DNA of 64,000 bases, from contig NZ_SDJP01000007.1 of assembly GCF_004114995.1 (NCBI RefSeq), positions 47,304 to 111,303 of the forward strand, given 5' to 3'. This document shows positions 53,679-62,847 of this stretch, in pieces (within the stretch, counting starts at the first letter, position 1; each line of letters begins with the position of its first letter). The notes beneath the pieces are model-generated. The model did no database searches. It had not been told where the DNA came from and was given only the letters and a program-made list of their open reading frames with translations. A program made the translations under genes and the position numbers. The DNA is from Halorubrum amylolyticum. Lineage in GTDB: Archaea > Halobacteriota > Halobacteria > Halobacteriales > Haloferacaceae.

Positions 53679-54725
53679 GTGGCCAAACCGCTCCGATTCA
53701 GGCGCGCGTCCGGCGGCTGGAGCGCCGACCGCGTCCGTGCGCGGCTCGAACGCCCCCTCGACGACAACCTCGGGGCAACCGCGGGCGACCCGTGGTTCGC
53801 CCCGCCGCCGGGCTACGAGGCCCGGCGGTTCGACATGGACGACGGCTCGTTCGCGCTGTTCTGCTGGACGGACGACGACGGCGACCCGCCGGGCGGGACC
53901 AACGGCGGGCCGGTCGGGTACTGGGTCGGCAACACGGAGACGCCGAGCGAGCTCTGGCGGACGGACAAGTACGGGTTCGACGAGGTCGCCTACCCGGTCG
54001 CGCGGTGGGTCCAGCGGGAGCTGCTCGCCGGGCTTCACGACGAGGAGCCGTGGCTCGCTGCGTACCCGCACGTCTCGTGGTTCTTCCTGCCCGTGTTCTG
54101 CTCGAAGGACGGCGCCGAGACGACCCGGGCGTTCTTCCGCGACCACGCGGCCGGGTTCCCCGACGCGACCCGGGAGGAGGGGACCGGCTTCGTCGAGGAG
54201 ACGCTTCATCCGGGGACGCTCGACGACTACCGCGAGGTGATGGCGGGGAAGCTCGGAACCTCGGCGTCGTTCGATCTGGTCCGGATGAGCGCCGCGATCG
54301 CGGAGTTCACCGCGGCCCGAATCCTGACCGAGGCCGGCTACGAGGTGACTCCCGAGATCGAGGTGACCACGGGCCACTCGCTCGATTACCGCGCGACGGA
54401 CCCGAACACCGGGGCCGCCTCGCTGGTCGAGGTGACGCGCCCGCAGCCCGTCTCCGGGCGCTCCGCGAGCGACCCCGTCGCGGCGGTCCGCGACACGGCG
54501 GAGACGAAGACGAGCGGGCAACTGGAGGCGCACGGCGGCGGCGCCACCCTCTTCGTGGACTGCACCTCCTTCCCCGCGGACGACTGGGCGGCCGTGCGCG
54601 AGGCGCGACCGGAGGTCCGACACAGGCCGGCGGTCGTCCTCCGCGCGCGCCCGGACGGACGCGTCGAAGGGTATCGAAAGGGATCGGTCCCGCTCGATCT
54701 GTCGGCCGCGATCGACTGGGTCTGA
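53679..54725 (+). CDS. DUF5784 haloarchaeal protein
   Basis: A 348-aa protein from a GTG start (MAKPLRFRRASGGWSADRVR). The C-terminal half contains AARILTEAGYEVTPEIEVTT followed by LDYRATDPNTGAASLVEVTR, and Cys/Asp-rich TLFVDCTSFPADDW, reminiscent of a restriction-endonuclease-like fold (E-V-T-R near a hydrophobic strand), though this is inference. DUF5784 is a conserved haloarchaeal family without known function. Confidence 0.8.
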   Translation: MAKPLRFRRASGGWSADRVRARLERPLDDNLGATAGDPWFAPPPGYEARRFDMDDGSFALFCWTDDDGDPPGGTNGGPVGYWVGNTETPSELWRTDKYGFDEVAYPVARWVQRELLAGLHDEEPWLAAYPHVSWFFLPVFCSKDGAETTRAFFRDHAAGFPDATREEGTGFVEETLHPGTLDDYREVMAGKLGTSASFDLVRMSAAIAEFTAARILTEAGYEVTPEIEVTTGHSLDYRATDPNTGAASLVEVTRPQPVSGRSASDPVAAVRDTAETKTSGQLEAHGGGATLFVDCTSFPADDWAAVREARPEVRHRPAVVLRARPDGRVEGYRKGSVPLDLSAAIDWV

Positions 54726-54848
54726 TCGGTCGGCAACAGGTCGTACGAATCCCTCTCAGCGTTGACGCCGGACGTGACCACGCCAGCCGCGAGCGCGTCG
54801 CTCTCCGTCTGAATCGCTCGAAAAACGGAGTACCGCTTCGTCGTCCGA

Positions 54849-55130
54849 TCAGAACGAGACCGGTGCCGGCCCGTCGTCGTCGGTCGTCGGGTCGCGGTCC
54901 GAGTAGAACCGCCGACCGACCCCGCGGTGACAGACGCCCGCGCGGAGCGTGGTGAACACGTCGTCCGCGTCGTCGAACGTCTGCTCTCCGAACCGCTCCA
55001 GCACGTCTCCGAGTCGCTCGGAGCCGTCGGCGAGCTCTACGGTCGCGTTCCCGTGGGCCGCGATCAGTTCCTCCGAGGTCGTCGGGTATTGGTGCCGTTC
55101 GAGTCGGTCGTCGACGCCGTTCAAGCGCAT
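54849..55130 (-). CDS. DUF5789 family protein
   Basis: A 93-aa protein: MRLNGVDDRLERHQYPTTSE, EELIAAHGNATVELADGSER, and the conserved ending with ADDVFTTLRAGVCHRGVGRR and YSDRDP. It matches the DUF5789 haloarchaeal family of acidic small proteins. ATG 55130 is chosen over the TTG three bases upstream. Function unknown. Confidence 0.82.
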   Translation of the reverse strand: MRLNGVDDRLERHQYPTTSEELIAAHGNATVELADGSERLGDVLERFGEQTFDDADDVFTTLRAGVCHRGVGRRFYSDRDPTTDDDGPAPVSF

Positions 55131-55283
55131 CAATTACTACGAGCCGCCGACGGTCCTTAATGATTGTCCATGCACAACCTTAGTCCGAAGAAGAACATTA
55201 TATTTCCTTATATTGTCGATCACTCGCATGCTCGGCCGCCGGTCGACCGCCGACGCTTAGTGCGCGGTCGTCGAACGGCGGGC

Positions 55284-56105
55284 ATGGACACGGACCGGAT
55301 CGTCGCCGACCTCCACGCGCACACGACGGTCTCTGACGGCACTCTGACGGCCGACGAGCTCGTCGACGTCGCCCGCGAGGCCGGCCTCGATTGGGTCGCG
55401 ATCACCGACCACGACCGCGTGCACCCGGACGTGGGCGCGCCGGTCGTCGAGCGCGACGGCGTCCGGGTCGTCCGCGGGATCGAACTCCGCGTCGACGCCG
55501 GCTTCGAGCGGCTCGACCTCCTCGGTTACGCGGTCGAACGCACCGACGCGCTCGACGCCGAGATCGAGCGGCTCCAGACCGACCGGGAGCAGCGGGGGGC
55601 CGCGATCCTCGACGCCGTCGAGGACCGGCTCGGGGTCGACCTCGGCGTCGAGCTCCGTCCCGGACTCGGACGCCCGCACATCGCCCGCGCGATCGACGAG
55701 TCGCCGGCGCCGTACGACTACGCGGGCGCCTTCGACGAGCTGATCGGGAACGACGGTCCCTGCTACGTCGCGCGCGAGGTGACGGAGCTGGAGCGCGGCG
55801 TCGAGCTGCTCCGGGACGCCTCGGCGGTCGTCGGGCTCGCGCACCCCTTCCGGTACGATGACGTGGACGCCGCCCTCGACGTGGCCCGCGAGCTGGACGC
55901 GGTGGAGCGGTTCTACCCGTACGGGCGTGCGGTCGACGACGCGCGGGTCGAGCGGGTCGCCGCCGAGAGCGACCTCCTGTTGACGGGCGGCACCGACGTG
56001 CACGAGCGCACCCTCGCCGAGGCGGGGCTGACGGCGGAAGCGTTCGCGCCGGTCCGCGAACGGCTGCCGGACCCTCATCGCGGCCCCCGCTCCGACGCAG
56101 CCTAA
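55284..56105 (+). CDS. PHP-domain metal-dependent phosphoesterase
   Basis: A 273-aa PHP protein with the metal-binding motifs DLHAHTTVSDG (residue 9), ITDHDRVHPD (near 41), GLAHPFRYD and GTDVHE. It is homologous to YciV/RNase AM and PHP oligoribonuclease-like phosphoesterases. The ATG at 55284 is preferred; the long upstream frame contains promoter-like ATTATATTTCC. It precedes a DUF6757-like gene and hemB on the same strand. Confidence 0.88.
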   Translation: MDTDRIVADLHAHTTVSDGTLTADELVDVAREAGLDWVAITDHDRVHPDVGAPVVERDGVRVVRGIELRVDAGFERLDLLGYAVERTDALDAEIERLQTDREQRGAAILDAVEDRLGVDLGVELRPGLGRPHIARAIDESPAPYDYAGAFDELIGNDGPCYVAREVTELERGVELLRDASAVVGLAHPFRYDDVDAALDVARELDAVERFYPYGRAVDDARVERVAAESDLLLTGGTDVHERTLAEAGLTAEAFAPVRERLPDPHRGPRSDAA

Positions 56106-56173
56106 CGGGTTCGGATTCCCGACCTTCCCGATCGACGAACAGGGTTAAGCCCGACGCCGACAGAGTGGCGCGT

Positions 56174-56338
56174 ATGCGGTGTCACTACTGCAAGCGGGAG
56201 GCCACGTACGAGGCCGAGCAGAGCGGCGTGGTCGTCGGGCTCTGCGAGGAGCACTTCAAGGCGCGCGTCGAGGAGCTCGCCGAGTCCGACGAGCTCGCCT
56301 CGCTCCGCGACAAGATCGACATCGAGTCGTCGGAGTAG
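56174..56338 (+). CDS. DUF6757-like small zinc-finger protein
   Basis: A 54-aa protein: MRCHYCKREATYEAEQSGVV then GLCEEHFKARVEELAESDEL. A CxxC plus CxxH (Cys3, Cys6, Cys24, His27) forms a plausible treble-clef zinc site. It is common in haloarchaea; the DUF number is from memory. Located 68 bp after the PHP gene. Confidence 0.78.
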   Translation: MRCHYCKREATYEAEQSGVVVGLCEEHFKARVEELAESDELASLRDKIDIESSE

Positions 56339-56444
56339 CCGCCGACCGGAGCGCTCCGTCGATCCCCTCGCTCCCCGTTATTCGCCGGTTTGCCGGTTCG
56401 CCGCGGACGGATCATAGAAGGCCTCCCGGAGCCAACGCTCGGGC

Positions 56445-57425
56445 ATGCACCCAACGGACCGACCGCGGCGGCTCCGCACCGACGGCGTCCGCCCGCTCGT
56501 CAGCGAGACCTCGCTGTCGGCGTCGGACCTCGTCGCGCCCGTCTTCGTCGACGCGACGACCGACGAGCGCGTGCCGATCGAGACGATGCCAGGCCACGAG
56601 CGAGTCCCCGTCGACGAGGCGGTCGCGCGCGTCGAGGAGGTCCGCGAGACCGGCGTCGAGGCCGTCATCCTCTTCGGAATCCCCGAGTCGAAGGACCCCG
56701 AGGGCACCCGCGCGTACGCGGACGACGGGGTCGTCCAGCGCGCGATCCGGAAGATCACCGCCGAGACCGACGCGTACGTGATCGGCGACGTCTGCCTCTG
56801 TGAGTACACCGACCACGGCCACTGCGGCGTGATCGAGGAGTCGGCGGAGACGGACCCGACGCTCACCGTCAAAAACGACGAGACGCTGGAGCTACTCGCC
56901 CGGACCGCCGTCTCGCAGGCGGCCGCGGGCGCGGACATGGTCGCTCCCTCGGCGATGACCGACGGACAGATCCGGGCGATCCGCGAGGCCCTCGACGAGG
57001 CGGGCCACGAGGACGTGGCGCTGATGAGCTACGCGGTCAAGTACGAGTCCGCCTTCTACGGCCCCTTCCGCGACGCGGCCGACGGCGCGCCCGCGTTCGG
57101 CGACCGCCGGCACTACCAGATGGACCCCGCGAACCGCCGCGAGGCGCTCCGCGAGGCCCGGATCGACGCCGAAGAGGGCGCGGACGTGCTGATGGTGAAG
57201 CCCGGCCTCCCGTACCTCGACATCGTCGGCGACCTCCGGCGGGAGTTCGACCACCCGATCGCCGCGTACAACGTCTCCGGCGAGTACGCGATGATACACG
57301 CGGCCGCGGAGAAGGGCTGGCTCGACCTCGAGGCGACCGCCCACGAGTCGCTGCTGTCGCTCAAGCGCGCGGGCGCGGACCTGATCGTCACGTACTTCGC
57401 CGAGGACCTCGCCGAGCGCTTATAA
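56445..57425 (+). CDS. hemB: Porphobilinogen synthase (delta-aminolevulinate dehydratase)
   Basis: A 326-aa enzyme condensing two ALA molecules to porphobilinogen. The Schiff-base lysine is in DVLMVKPGLPYLD, the second lysine in SYAVKYESAFYGPFR. Zinc-type cysteines are present in DVCLCEYTDHGHCG, so it is a zinc-dependent form. The SLKRAGADLIVTYFAEDLAE end is standard. No other haem genes are in the window. Confidence 0.96.
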   Translation: MHPTDRPRRLRTDGVRPLVSETSLSASDLVAPVFVDATTDERVPIETMPGHERVPVDEAVARVEEVRETGVEAVILFGIPESKDPEGTRAYADDGVVQRAIRKITAETDAYVIGDVCLCEYTDHGHCGVIEESAETDPTLTVKNDETLELLARTAVSQAAAGADMVAPSAMTDGQIRAIREALDEAGHEDVALMSYAVKYESAFYGPFRDAADGAPAFGDRRHYQMDPANRREALREARIDAEEGADVLMVKPGLPYLDIVGDLRREFDHPIAAYNVSGEYAMIHAAAEKGWLDLEATAHESLLSLKRAGADLIVTYFAEDLAERL

Positions 57426-57468
57426 GCCGGAGCGGGCGGAGACTGACGCTCTTGCTACGTATTCACAT

Positions 57469-57750
57469 CGGCGCGCCCCGGTGAGCGGCCCGGAGGGCCG
57501 CGAACAGCGAGGGACCTTCGGTCCCTCTGGCAGCCGGCGCGTAGCGCCGGCGACGCCGGTGCGAGGGAGTCGCGAGCGAAGCGAGCGACGAGGTTGGGGA
57601 GGTGTGAGGCTGCGGTTGCGGTGCGGGGCGGGACTCAAAGGGGCAGTCGCGAGGGCGACGCTTGACGACGCAAGCACCGCAGGAACGAGCGAAGCGAGTG
57701 ACGAGGAGCGCAGCGAGTCACGCGAGCCGTCGTGGCTGGGGCTTTGGGGG
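57469..57750 (+). repeat. Structured dispersed element, copy B
   Basis: Same element as copy A. Its 5' hairpin is GCGGCCCGGAGGGCCGC (57485-57501), followed by hairpins GAGGGACC/GGTCCCTC and CCGGCGC/GCGCCGG that are also in copy C. The 16-nt core GGGACTCAAAGGGGCA is at 57630-57645 and the GGGGAGGTGTGAGG box at 57596-57609. The long distal stem is degenerate here. It occupies the gap between hemB and the ferredoxin. A TTATAA overlapping the hemB stop may serve as promoter. Confidence 0.8.
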
Positions 57751-57810
57751 CGTTTACCGTCGATCTTCCAGCAGTCGATTAGAAGCGAACGATCGAAGAT
57801 CCGGAGTCGT

Positions 57811-58053
57811 CTACACCACCTGCTCGCCGTCGTCGTCGTACACCTCGATGGCGTCGACCGGGCAGACCCGCGCCGCGAACTTCGCGTCGAACTCCTCGCC
57901 GTCGGGCACGTCGACGACGAACACGTCCTCTTCTTCCTCCTCGCTTCCCCGCAAGTCGGCCTTCCCGTCGTTCAGGTTCTTCTCGAAGGCGTCCCACTCG
58001 GCGACGCACTGGAACATCCCGACGCAGGTGTCGCGGTCGAACTTCACGCGCAT
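57811..58053 (-). CDS. Small Fe-S ferredoxin
   Basis: An 80-aa ferredoxin with CVGMFQCVAEW near residue 9 and ARVCPVDAIEVYDDD near 64. The spacing is Cys-x2-Met-x2-Cys ... Cys-Pro, so the central ligand position is Met rather than Cys or Asp. A [3Fe-4S] cluster or a labile [4Fe-4S] cluster is likely. An acidic loop (EEEEEDVF) sits in the middle. It lies between inverted copies B and C of the dispersed element. Confidence 0.85.
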   Translation of the reverse strand: MRVKFDRDTCVGMFQCVAEWDAFEKNLNDGKADLRGSEEEEEDVFVVDVPDGEEFDAKFAARVCPVDAIEVYDDDGEQVV

Positions 58054-58193
58054 GCCTCCCGGTTCGTCGAGGCGGTACAAAGCGCTGGCGACGGCTTACG
58101 ATGGATCGTTGAATCGGGTCACTGACCGATCGCGGATCGATGCGATCATTGATGGGATATCGTTTCGAATGCGTCCATCGCTAAAGCCACGGT

Positions 58194-58226
58194 TGATCGC
58201 TTATAAGCCGCTGACAGCGGATCAAC
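58194..58226. repeat. Nested hairpin beside element copy C
   Basis: GTTGATC (58194-58200) pairs with GATCAAC (58220-58226) and encloses CCGCTGACAGCGG, a second stem. It lies at the distal side of copy C, 5 bp from its end. Confidence 0.5.
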
Positions 58227-58228
58227 GG

Positions 58229-58520
58229 GGAACACCTCCAAAGCCCCACCCGGGAGGACGGGGCACGCTCGCTGCGCGCCTCACTCGGTTGCTACCGCTC
58301 CCTCGTTGCGGTGCTTACATCGCCTGCCCCGTCCTCCCGGGTGCCCCTTTGAGTCCCACCCCGCCTCGCACGGCACCGCAACCTCACACCTCCCCAACCT
58401 CGCGGCTCCCTTCGTCGCCGGCGCTACGCGCCGGCTGCATGAGGGACCTTCGGTCCCTCTCTGGTCGCCGCGTCCCTCGCACGGCGCTCCTCGCGCCCTT
58501 CGGGCGCTCGGAGGCGCGCG
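58229..58520 (-). repeat. Structured dispersed element, copy C
   Basis: Read on the minus strand: 5' hairpin GAGCGCCCGAAGGGCGC, then GAGGGACC/GGTCCCTC and CCGGCGC/GCGCCGG hairpins, box GGGGAGGTGTGAGG (58382-58395), invariant GGGACTCAAAGGGGCA (58342-58357) and a perfect 18-bp stem ACCCGGGAGGACGGGGCA with its complement (58248-58265 and 58325-58342). The end box GGGGCTTTGGAGGTGTTCC is at 58229-58247. It is inverted relative to copy B. The rest of the 560-bp gap holds the promoter of the next gene. Confidence 0.82.
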
Positions 58521-58613
58521 CCAACCGCAATCGCCAAGATCGGGGTGCCGTCGATCGACGCTCCGTCCGCCGCGACCGTCCTTTTTAAGCGTCGCAGGCG
58601 CCCATCGCCGCGT

Positions 58614-58868
58614 ATGACCACGGTCTGGCTCGTCGACCGGCAGTTCGACTCGAAGGGGCTCGTGCGGCTCACCTACGCCACGGAGGACGGCGAGCGCATG
58701 CACACGAAGGAGCTGGCCGAACAGCGGCTCCTCACGGGCGACGGGATCACCGCCGGCCGCGAGGTCGAGGAGACCGCGCTCGGCGAGAGCCCGGCGGACG
58801 AGGTCGAGCGGTTCGCCGCGGAAGCGTCGAAGATGGCCGCAGACCACGACATCGACGACACGGTCTGA
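58614..58868 (+). CDS. Conserved small haloarchaeal protein
   Basis: An 84-aa protein: MTTVWLVDRQFDSKGLVRLT, then YATEDGERMHTKELAEQRLL, and an acidic helical end. CTTTTTAAG at 58581-58589 lies about 28 nt upstream of the ATG. It precedes valS by about 95 bp. Function unknown. Confidence 0.68.
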   Translation: MTTVWLVDRQFDSKGLVRLTYATEDGERMHTKELAEQRLLTGDGITAGREVEETALGESPADEVERFAAEASKMAADHDIDDTV

Positions 58869-58962
58869 CCGCCTCTCCGCGCACCTCGTCGCGCCTGACC
58901 GCGCAATTCCGCCCCACACAACCGAGGCCGTTAAGGGGGAACCGGCGGAACGTGAGCGTGAA

Positions 58963-61638
58963 ATGCCCAGTGGTGAGTACGACCCCGACGCCGTCGAGCC
59001 GCGGTGGCAGCGGCGATGGGTCGACGAGGAGACGTACGCCTACCCCGACGACGACCCGGTCGATCCGAACACCGTCTTCTCCATCGACACGCCCCCGCCG
59101 ACGGTGTCGGGGAGCCTCCACATGGGCCACCTGTACGGGTTCACCCTCCAGGACTTCGTCGCGCGCTTCGAGCGCATGAACGGCGGGGCGACGTTCTTCC
59201 CGTTCGGCTACGACGACAACGGGATCGCCTCCGAGCGGCTCACCGAGGACGAGCTCGACATCCGCCATCAGGACTTCGAGCGCCGCGAGTTCCAAGCGAA
59301 GTGCCGCGAGGTGTGCGCGCAGTACGAGGAGCAGTTCACCGAGAACGTCCAGTCGCTCGGCGTCTCCGTCGACTGGGACCACACCTACCAGACCATCGAG
59401 CCGCGCGTCCAGCGCGTCTCCCAACTGTCGTTCCTCGACCTGTACGACCAGGGCCGCGAGTACCGCGAGAAGGCGCCCGCGATCTGGTGTCCCGAGTGCG
59501 AGACCGCGATCTCGCAGGTCGAGACCGAGGACGACGAGCAGGCCAGCCACTTCAACGATATCGCCTTCCCGGTCGTCGGGAGCGACGGGGCCGATGACGA
59601 CCCCGAGGAGTTCGTCATCTCGACGACGCGTCCGGAGCTCCTCCCGGCCTGCGTCGCCGTCTTCGTCCACCCCGACGACGACGAGAACCGGCACCTCGTC
59701 GGCGAGTCCGCCGAGGTCCCGCTGTTCGGCCACGAGGTGCCGATCATCGCCGACGAGCGCGTCGACATGGAGACGGGCTCGGGCATCGTGATGTGCTGTA
59801 CGTTCGGCGACCAGAACGACATCGAGTGGTACCAAGTCCACGACTTGGACCTCCGGGTCGCCATCGACGAGTCCGGTCACATGACCGAGGTCGCCGAGGA
59901 GTACGAGGGGCTGCACGCCGACGAGGCCGGCGAGGCCATCGTCGAGGACCTCGAGGAGGCGGGCGCGCTGCTCGACCGCCGCGACATCACCCACACCGTC
60001 AACGTCCACGAGCGCTGCGGGACGAGCGTCGAGTTCCTCGTCACCGAGCAGTGGTACATCGAGATGCTCGACAAGACCGACGAGTACCTCGAGATCGGCC
60101 GGGAGATGGAGTGGTCCCCGGAGAAGATGTTCAGCCGGTACGAACACTGGGTCGAGGGGCTGCAGTGGGACTGGCTCATCTCCCGGCAGCGCTCCTCCGG
60201 AATCCCGTTCCCCGTGTGGTACTGCGAGGACTGCGGCGAGGTCGTCGTCGCCGAGAAGGCCGACCTGCCCGTCGATCCCCTCTCCGACGACCCGCCGGTC
60301 GACGCCTGTCCGGAGTGCGGCCACGGTGAGTTCGAGCCCGAGAACGACGTGCTCGACACGTGGGCCACCTCCAGTCTCACCCCCCTCATCAACGCCGGCT
60401 GGGACTGGGACGAGGAGGCCGAGGAGTTCACCATGGAACATCCCGAGCTGTACCGGTTCGACCTCCGCCCCCAGGGCCACGACATCATCAGCTTCTGGCT
60501 GTTCCACACGCTCGTCAAGTGCTACGAGCACACCGGCGAGGTCCCGTTCGAGGAGACGATGATCAACGGGCATGTCCTCGACGAGAACCGCGAGAAGATG
60601 TCGAAGTCGGTCGGCAACGTCGTCGAGCCCGAGGCGGTCCTCGAGGAATTCCCGGTCGACGCCACGCGCTACTGGGCCGCCGGCACCGCCGTCGGCGACG
60701 ACTTCCCGTTCAAGGAGAAGGACCTCCGCGCGGGCGAGAAGCTGATCCGCAAGCTGTGGAACGCCTCCAAGCTCGTGGAGTCGCTCGCGCCGGAGCCGTA
60801 CCCGGACGAGCCCGACGACGAAGAGCTCCGGGAGCTCGACCGGTGGCTGCTTGCCGAGCTCGACAGCCAGATCGAGCGACTCACCGAGCTGTTCGAGGAC
60901 CGCGCGTTCTCGAAGGCCCGGGACGAGCTCCGGAGCTTCTTCTGGAACACCTTCTGTGACGACTACCTCGAGATCGCCAAGCAGCGCGAGGACGACGCCG
61001 CGGCGTACACGCTCCGGACCGCCCACCGGCGGTTCCTGAAGCTGTTCGCCCCGCTACTCGCGCACGTCACCGAAGAGCTGTGGCACGACATGTACGCGGA
61101 CGCCGCGAGCGATCCGGAAACCGACGCCGCCGTCTCCGATGGCCCCCGCGACTCCGTCCACCTCGTCGACTGGCCCGCGCCGCTCGGGATCGAGGCCGAT
61201 CGCGACGCGGGCGCGGCCGCCACCGCCGTGGTCGGAACGCTGCGGAAGTACAAGAGCGAGAACCAGCTCCCGCTGAACGCCGAACTCGACGCGGTCGAGG
61301 TGTACGCCGACGTCAGGGGATTCGAGGACGACATCACGGGCGTGATGCACGTCGCCGACCTCACCGTCCATCCCGACGAGGACGCCCCGGTCGAGACGGT
61401 GGTCACCGGAATAGACCTCGACTACGCGACGGTCGGACCGAAGTACGGCGATCAGGTCGGAGACATCGAGGCGGCGCTCGCGCAAGGGGAGTACGAGATC
61501 GACGGCGACGAGCTCCACGTCGCGGGCGTCACGCTCGTCGCCGAGGAGTTCGAGATCGAGGAAGAGCGGCAGTACCAGGGCGACGGCGAGCTGCTGGAGG
61601 CGGACGACGTGGTCGTCATCGTCCGCAGCGAGGCCTAG
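58963..61638 (+). CDS. valS: Valyl-tRNA synthetase
   Basis: An 891-aa class I synthetase. HMGH (53-56) in TVSGSLHMGHLYGF is the HIGH motif and KMSKS is at 545-549. The editing CP1 domain has STTRPELLPACVAVFVHPDD; a zinc-type CPECETAI and CEDCGE...CPECGHG are present. The C-terminal anticodon-binding domain begins around LDRWLLAELDSQIERL. The long antisense ORF opposite is a shadow. Confidence 0.97.
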   Translation: MPSGEYDPDAVEPRWQRRWVDEETYAYPDDDPVDPNTVFSIDTPPPTVSGSLHMGHLYGFTLQDFVARFERMNGGATFFPFGYDDNGIASERLTEDELDIRHQDFERREFQAKCREVCAQYEEQFTENVQSLGVSVDWDHTYQTIEPRVQRVSQLSFLDLYDQGREYREKAPAIWCPECETAISQVETEDDEQASHFNDIAFPVVGSDGADDDPEEFVISTTRPELLPACVAVFVHPDDDENRHLVGESAEVPLFGHEVPIIADERVDMETGSGIVMCCTFGDQNDIEWYQVHDLDLRVAIDESGHMTEVAEEYEGLHADEAGEAIVEDLEEAGALLDRRDITHTVNVHERCGTSVEFLVTEQWYIEMLDKTDEYLEIGREMEWSPEKMFSRYEHWVEGLQWDWLISRQRSSGIPFPVWYCEDCGEVVVAEKADLPVDPLSDDPPVDACPECGHGEFEPENDVLDTWATSSLTPLINAGWDWDEEAEEFTMEHPELYRFDLRPQGHDIISFWLFHTLVKCYEHTGEVPFEETMINGHVLDENREKMSKSVGNVVEPEAVLEEFPVDATRYWAAGTAVGDDFPFKEKDLRAGEKLIRKLWNASKLVESLAPEPYPDEPDDEELRELDRWLLAELDSQIERLTELFEDRAFSKARDELRSFFWNTFCDDYLEIAKQREDDAAAYTLRTAHRRFLKLFAPLLAHVTEELWHDMYADAASDPETDAAVSDGPRDSVHLVDWPAPLGIEADRDAGAAATAVVGTLRKYKSENQLPLNAELDAVEVYADVRGFEDDITGVMHVADLTVHPDEDAPVETVVTGIDLDYATVGPKYGDQVGDIEAALAQGEYEIDGDELHVAGVTLVAEEFEIEEERQYQGDGELLEADDVVVIVRSEA

Positions 61639-61659
61639 CGCTCTTTCGGCGCAGTCCGG

Positions 61660-62715
61660 CTACAGGTCCGCGCCGACGGCGGCCTCGACCGAGTCGAAGC
61701 CGTCGCGATCGAGGAGGTCGAGGACTCCCTCGTTGATGTCGCGCGCGATGCCCGGCCCCTCGTAGACGAGCCCCGTGTACAGCTGCACGACGGACGCCCC
61801 CGCCCGTATCTTCTCGTAGGCGCCCTTCGCGTCCGAGATCCCGCCCACCCCGATCACCGGAACGTCGGTGCGTTCGGCGACGAACCGGACTCGCTCCGTG
61901 GCGATCGGCTCTATCGGCTTCCCCGAGAGACCGCCCCGTTCGGCCTGCCGAGGGCTTTTCAGGGAGTTCGGCCGCGACGTCGTGGTGTTGGTCGCGATGA
62001 CGCCGTCGAGCCCGAGATCGTCGACGACTCCGAGCGCGTCCTCGACGGCCGGCTCCGGGAGGTCCGGGGAGAGCTTCACGAGGAGGGGGTCCGCGCCCGC
62101 GTCCGCGAGGGCGCCGAGTATCTCCGCTAACGCCGCGCGGTTCTGGAGTTCGCGGAGGCCGGGTGTGTTCGGGCTCGACACGTTGACGACGAAGTAGTCG
62201 CCAGCTTCCGCCACGCGCTCGTACGTGTACAAGTAATCCTCAGGGGCCTCGGCGAGGGGCGTCGACTTCGACTTCCCGATGTTGATCCCGACCGGAATCT
62301 CCGGCAGCGGCTCCCCGTCGAGGCGTTCGCCAACGACGTCGGCGCCCTCGTTGTTGAACCCCATCCGGTTTATCAGGGCCTCGTCCTCGCGCAGCCGGAA
62401 CAGTCGCGGCCGCGGGTTCCCCGGCTGTCTCTCGGCCGTGACGCCGCCGACCTCGACGTGGCCGAACCCCAGCGCGGCGAGACTGCGCGGAACCTCCGCG
62501 TTCTTGTCGAAGCCCGCTGCGACGCCGACGGGGTTCGGAAACTCGTTCCCGAACGCCTCGACGCGCAGACGAGAGTCGTTCACCGCGAACCGGTCGCGGA
62601 GGAGGTACGTCACCGGCGTTCCCTGTACCGTCCGTAACAGCCGGTGTGTCAGTCCGTGAACCGTCTCCGGCGGCAGCCCGAACAGCGCCGGTTTCAACAG
62701 GTCGTACGCGCCCAT
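61660..62715 (-). CDS. pyrD: Dihydroorotate dehydrogenase (quinone), class 2
   Basis: A 351-aa flavoenzyme of UMP synthesis. The N-terminal amphipathic helix YDLLKPALFGLPPETVHGLT marks the membrane-bound class 2. Catalytic Ser lies in NVSSPNTPGLR, FMN motifs in AAGFDKNAEVPRSLAALGFG and VIGVGGISDAKGAYE. The start at 62715 (MGAYDLLK) is chosen over upstream codons in the same frame. Confidence 0.94.
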   Translation of the reverse strand: MGAYDLLKPALFGLPPETVHGLTHRLLRTVQGTPVTYLLRDRFAVNDSRLRVEAFGNEFPNPVGVAAGFDKNAEVPRSLAALGFGHVEVGGVTAERQPGNPRPRLFRLREDEALINRMGFNNEGADVVGERLDGEPLPEIPVGINIGKSKSTPLAEAPEDYLYTYERVAEAGDYFVVNVSSPNTPGLRELQNRAALAEILGALADAGADPLLVKLSPDLPEPAVEDALGVVDDLGLDGVIATNTTTSRPNSLKSPRQAERGGLSGKPIEPIATERVRFVAERTDVPVIGVGGISDAKGAYEKIRAGASVVQLYTGLVYEGPGIARDINEGVLDLLDRDGFDSVEAAVGADL

Positions 62716-62847
62716 CGTTTCGGTCTCGTCACGGACGGGCATCAATCCGCCGACCGGCGTCGCACATGACGGTTCTCTGGATCTCCGGCTGTTCGGTGTC
62801 TCGGTCCGGTCTTCGAAGGACAAGTGCGGCGGAACGCCCGCGCGGTC

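Noticed and set aside
57481..58125. 214-codon ORF reading through element copy B and the ferredoxin gene
   Set aside because: Its frame is not kept in copies A and C because of non-triplet indels, and it runs antisense to the ferredoxin.
58747..61026. 759-codon minus-strand ORF opposite valS
   Set aside because: The plus-strand frame is an unambiguous valyl-tRNA synthetase; GC-rich codon bias opens the antisense frame and its residues are Val/Leu/Arg/Asp-rich without motifs.
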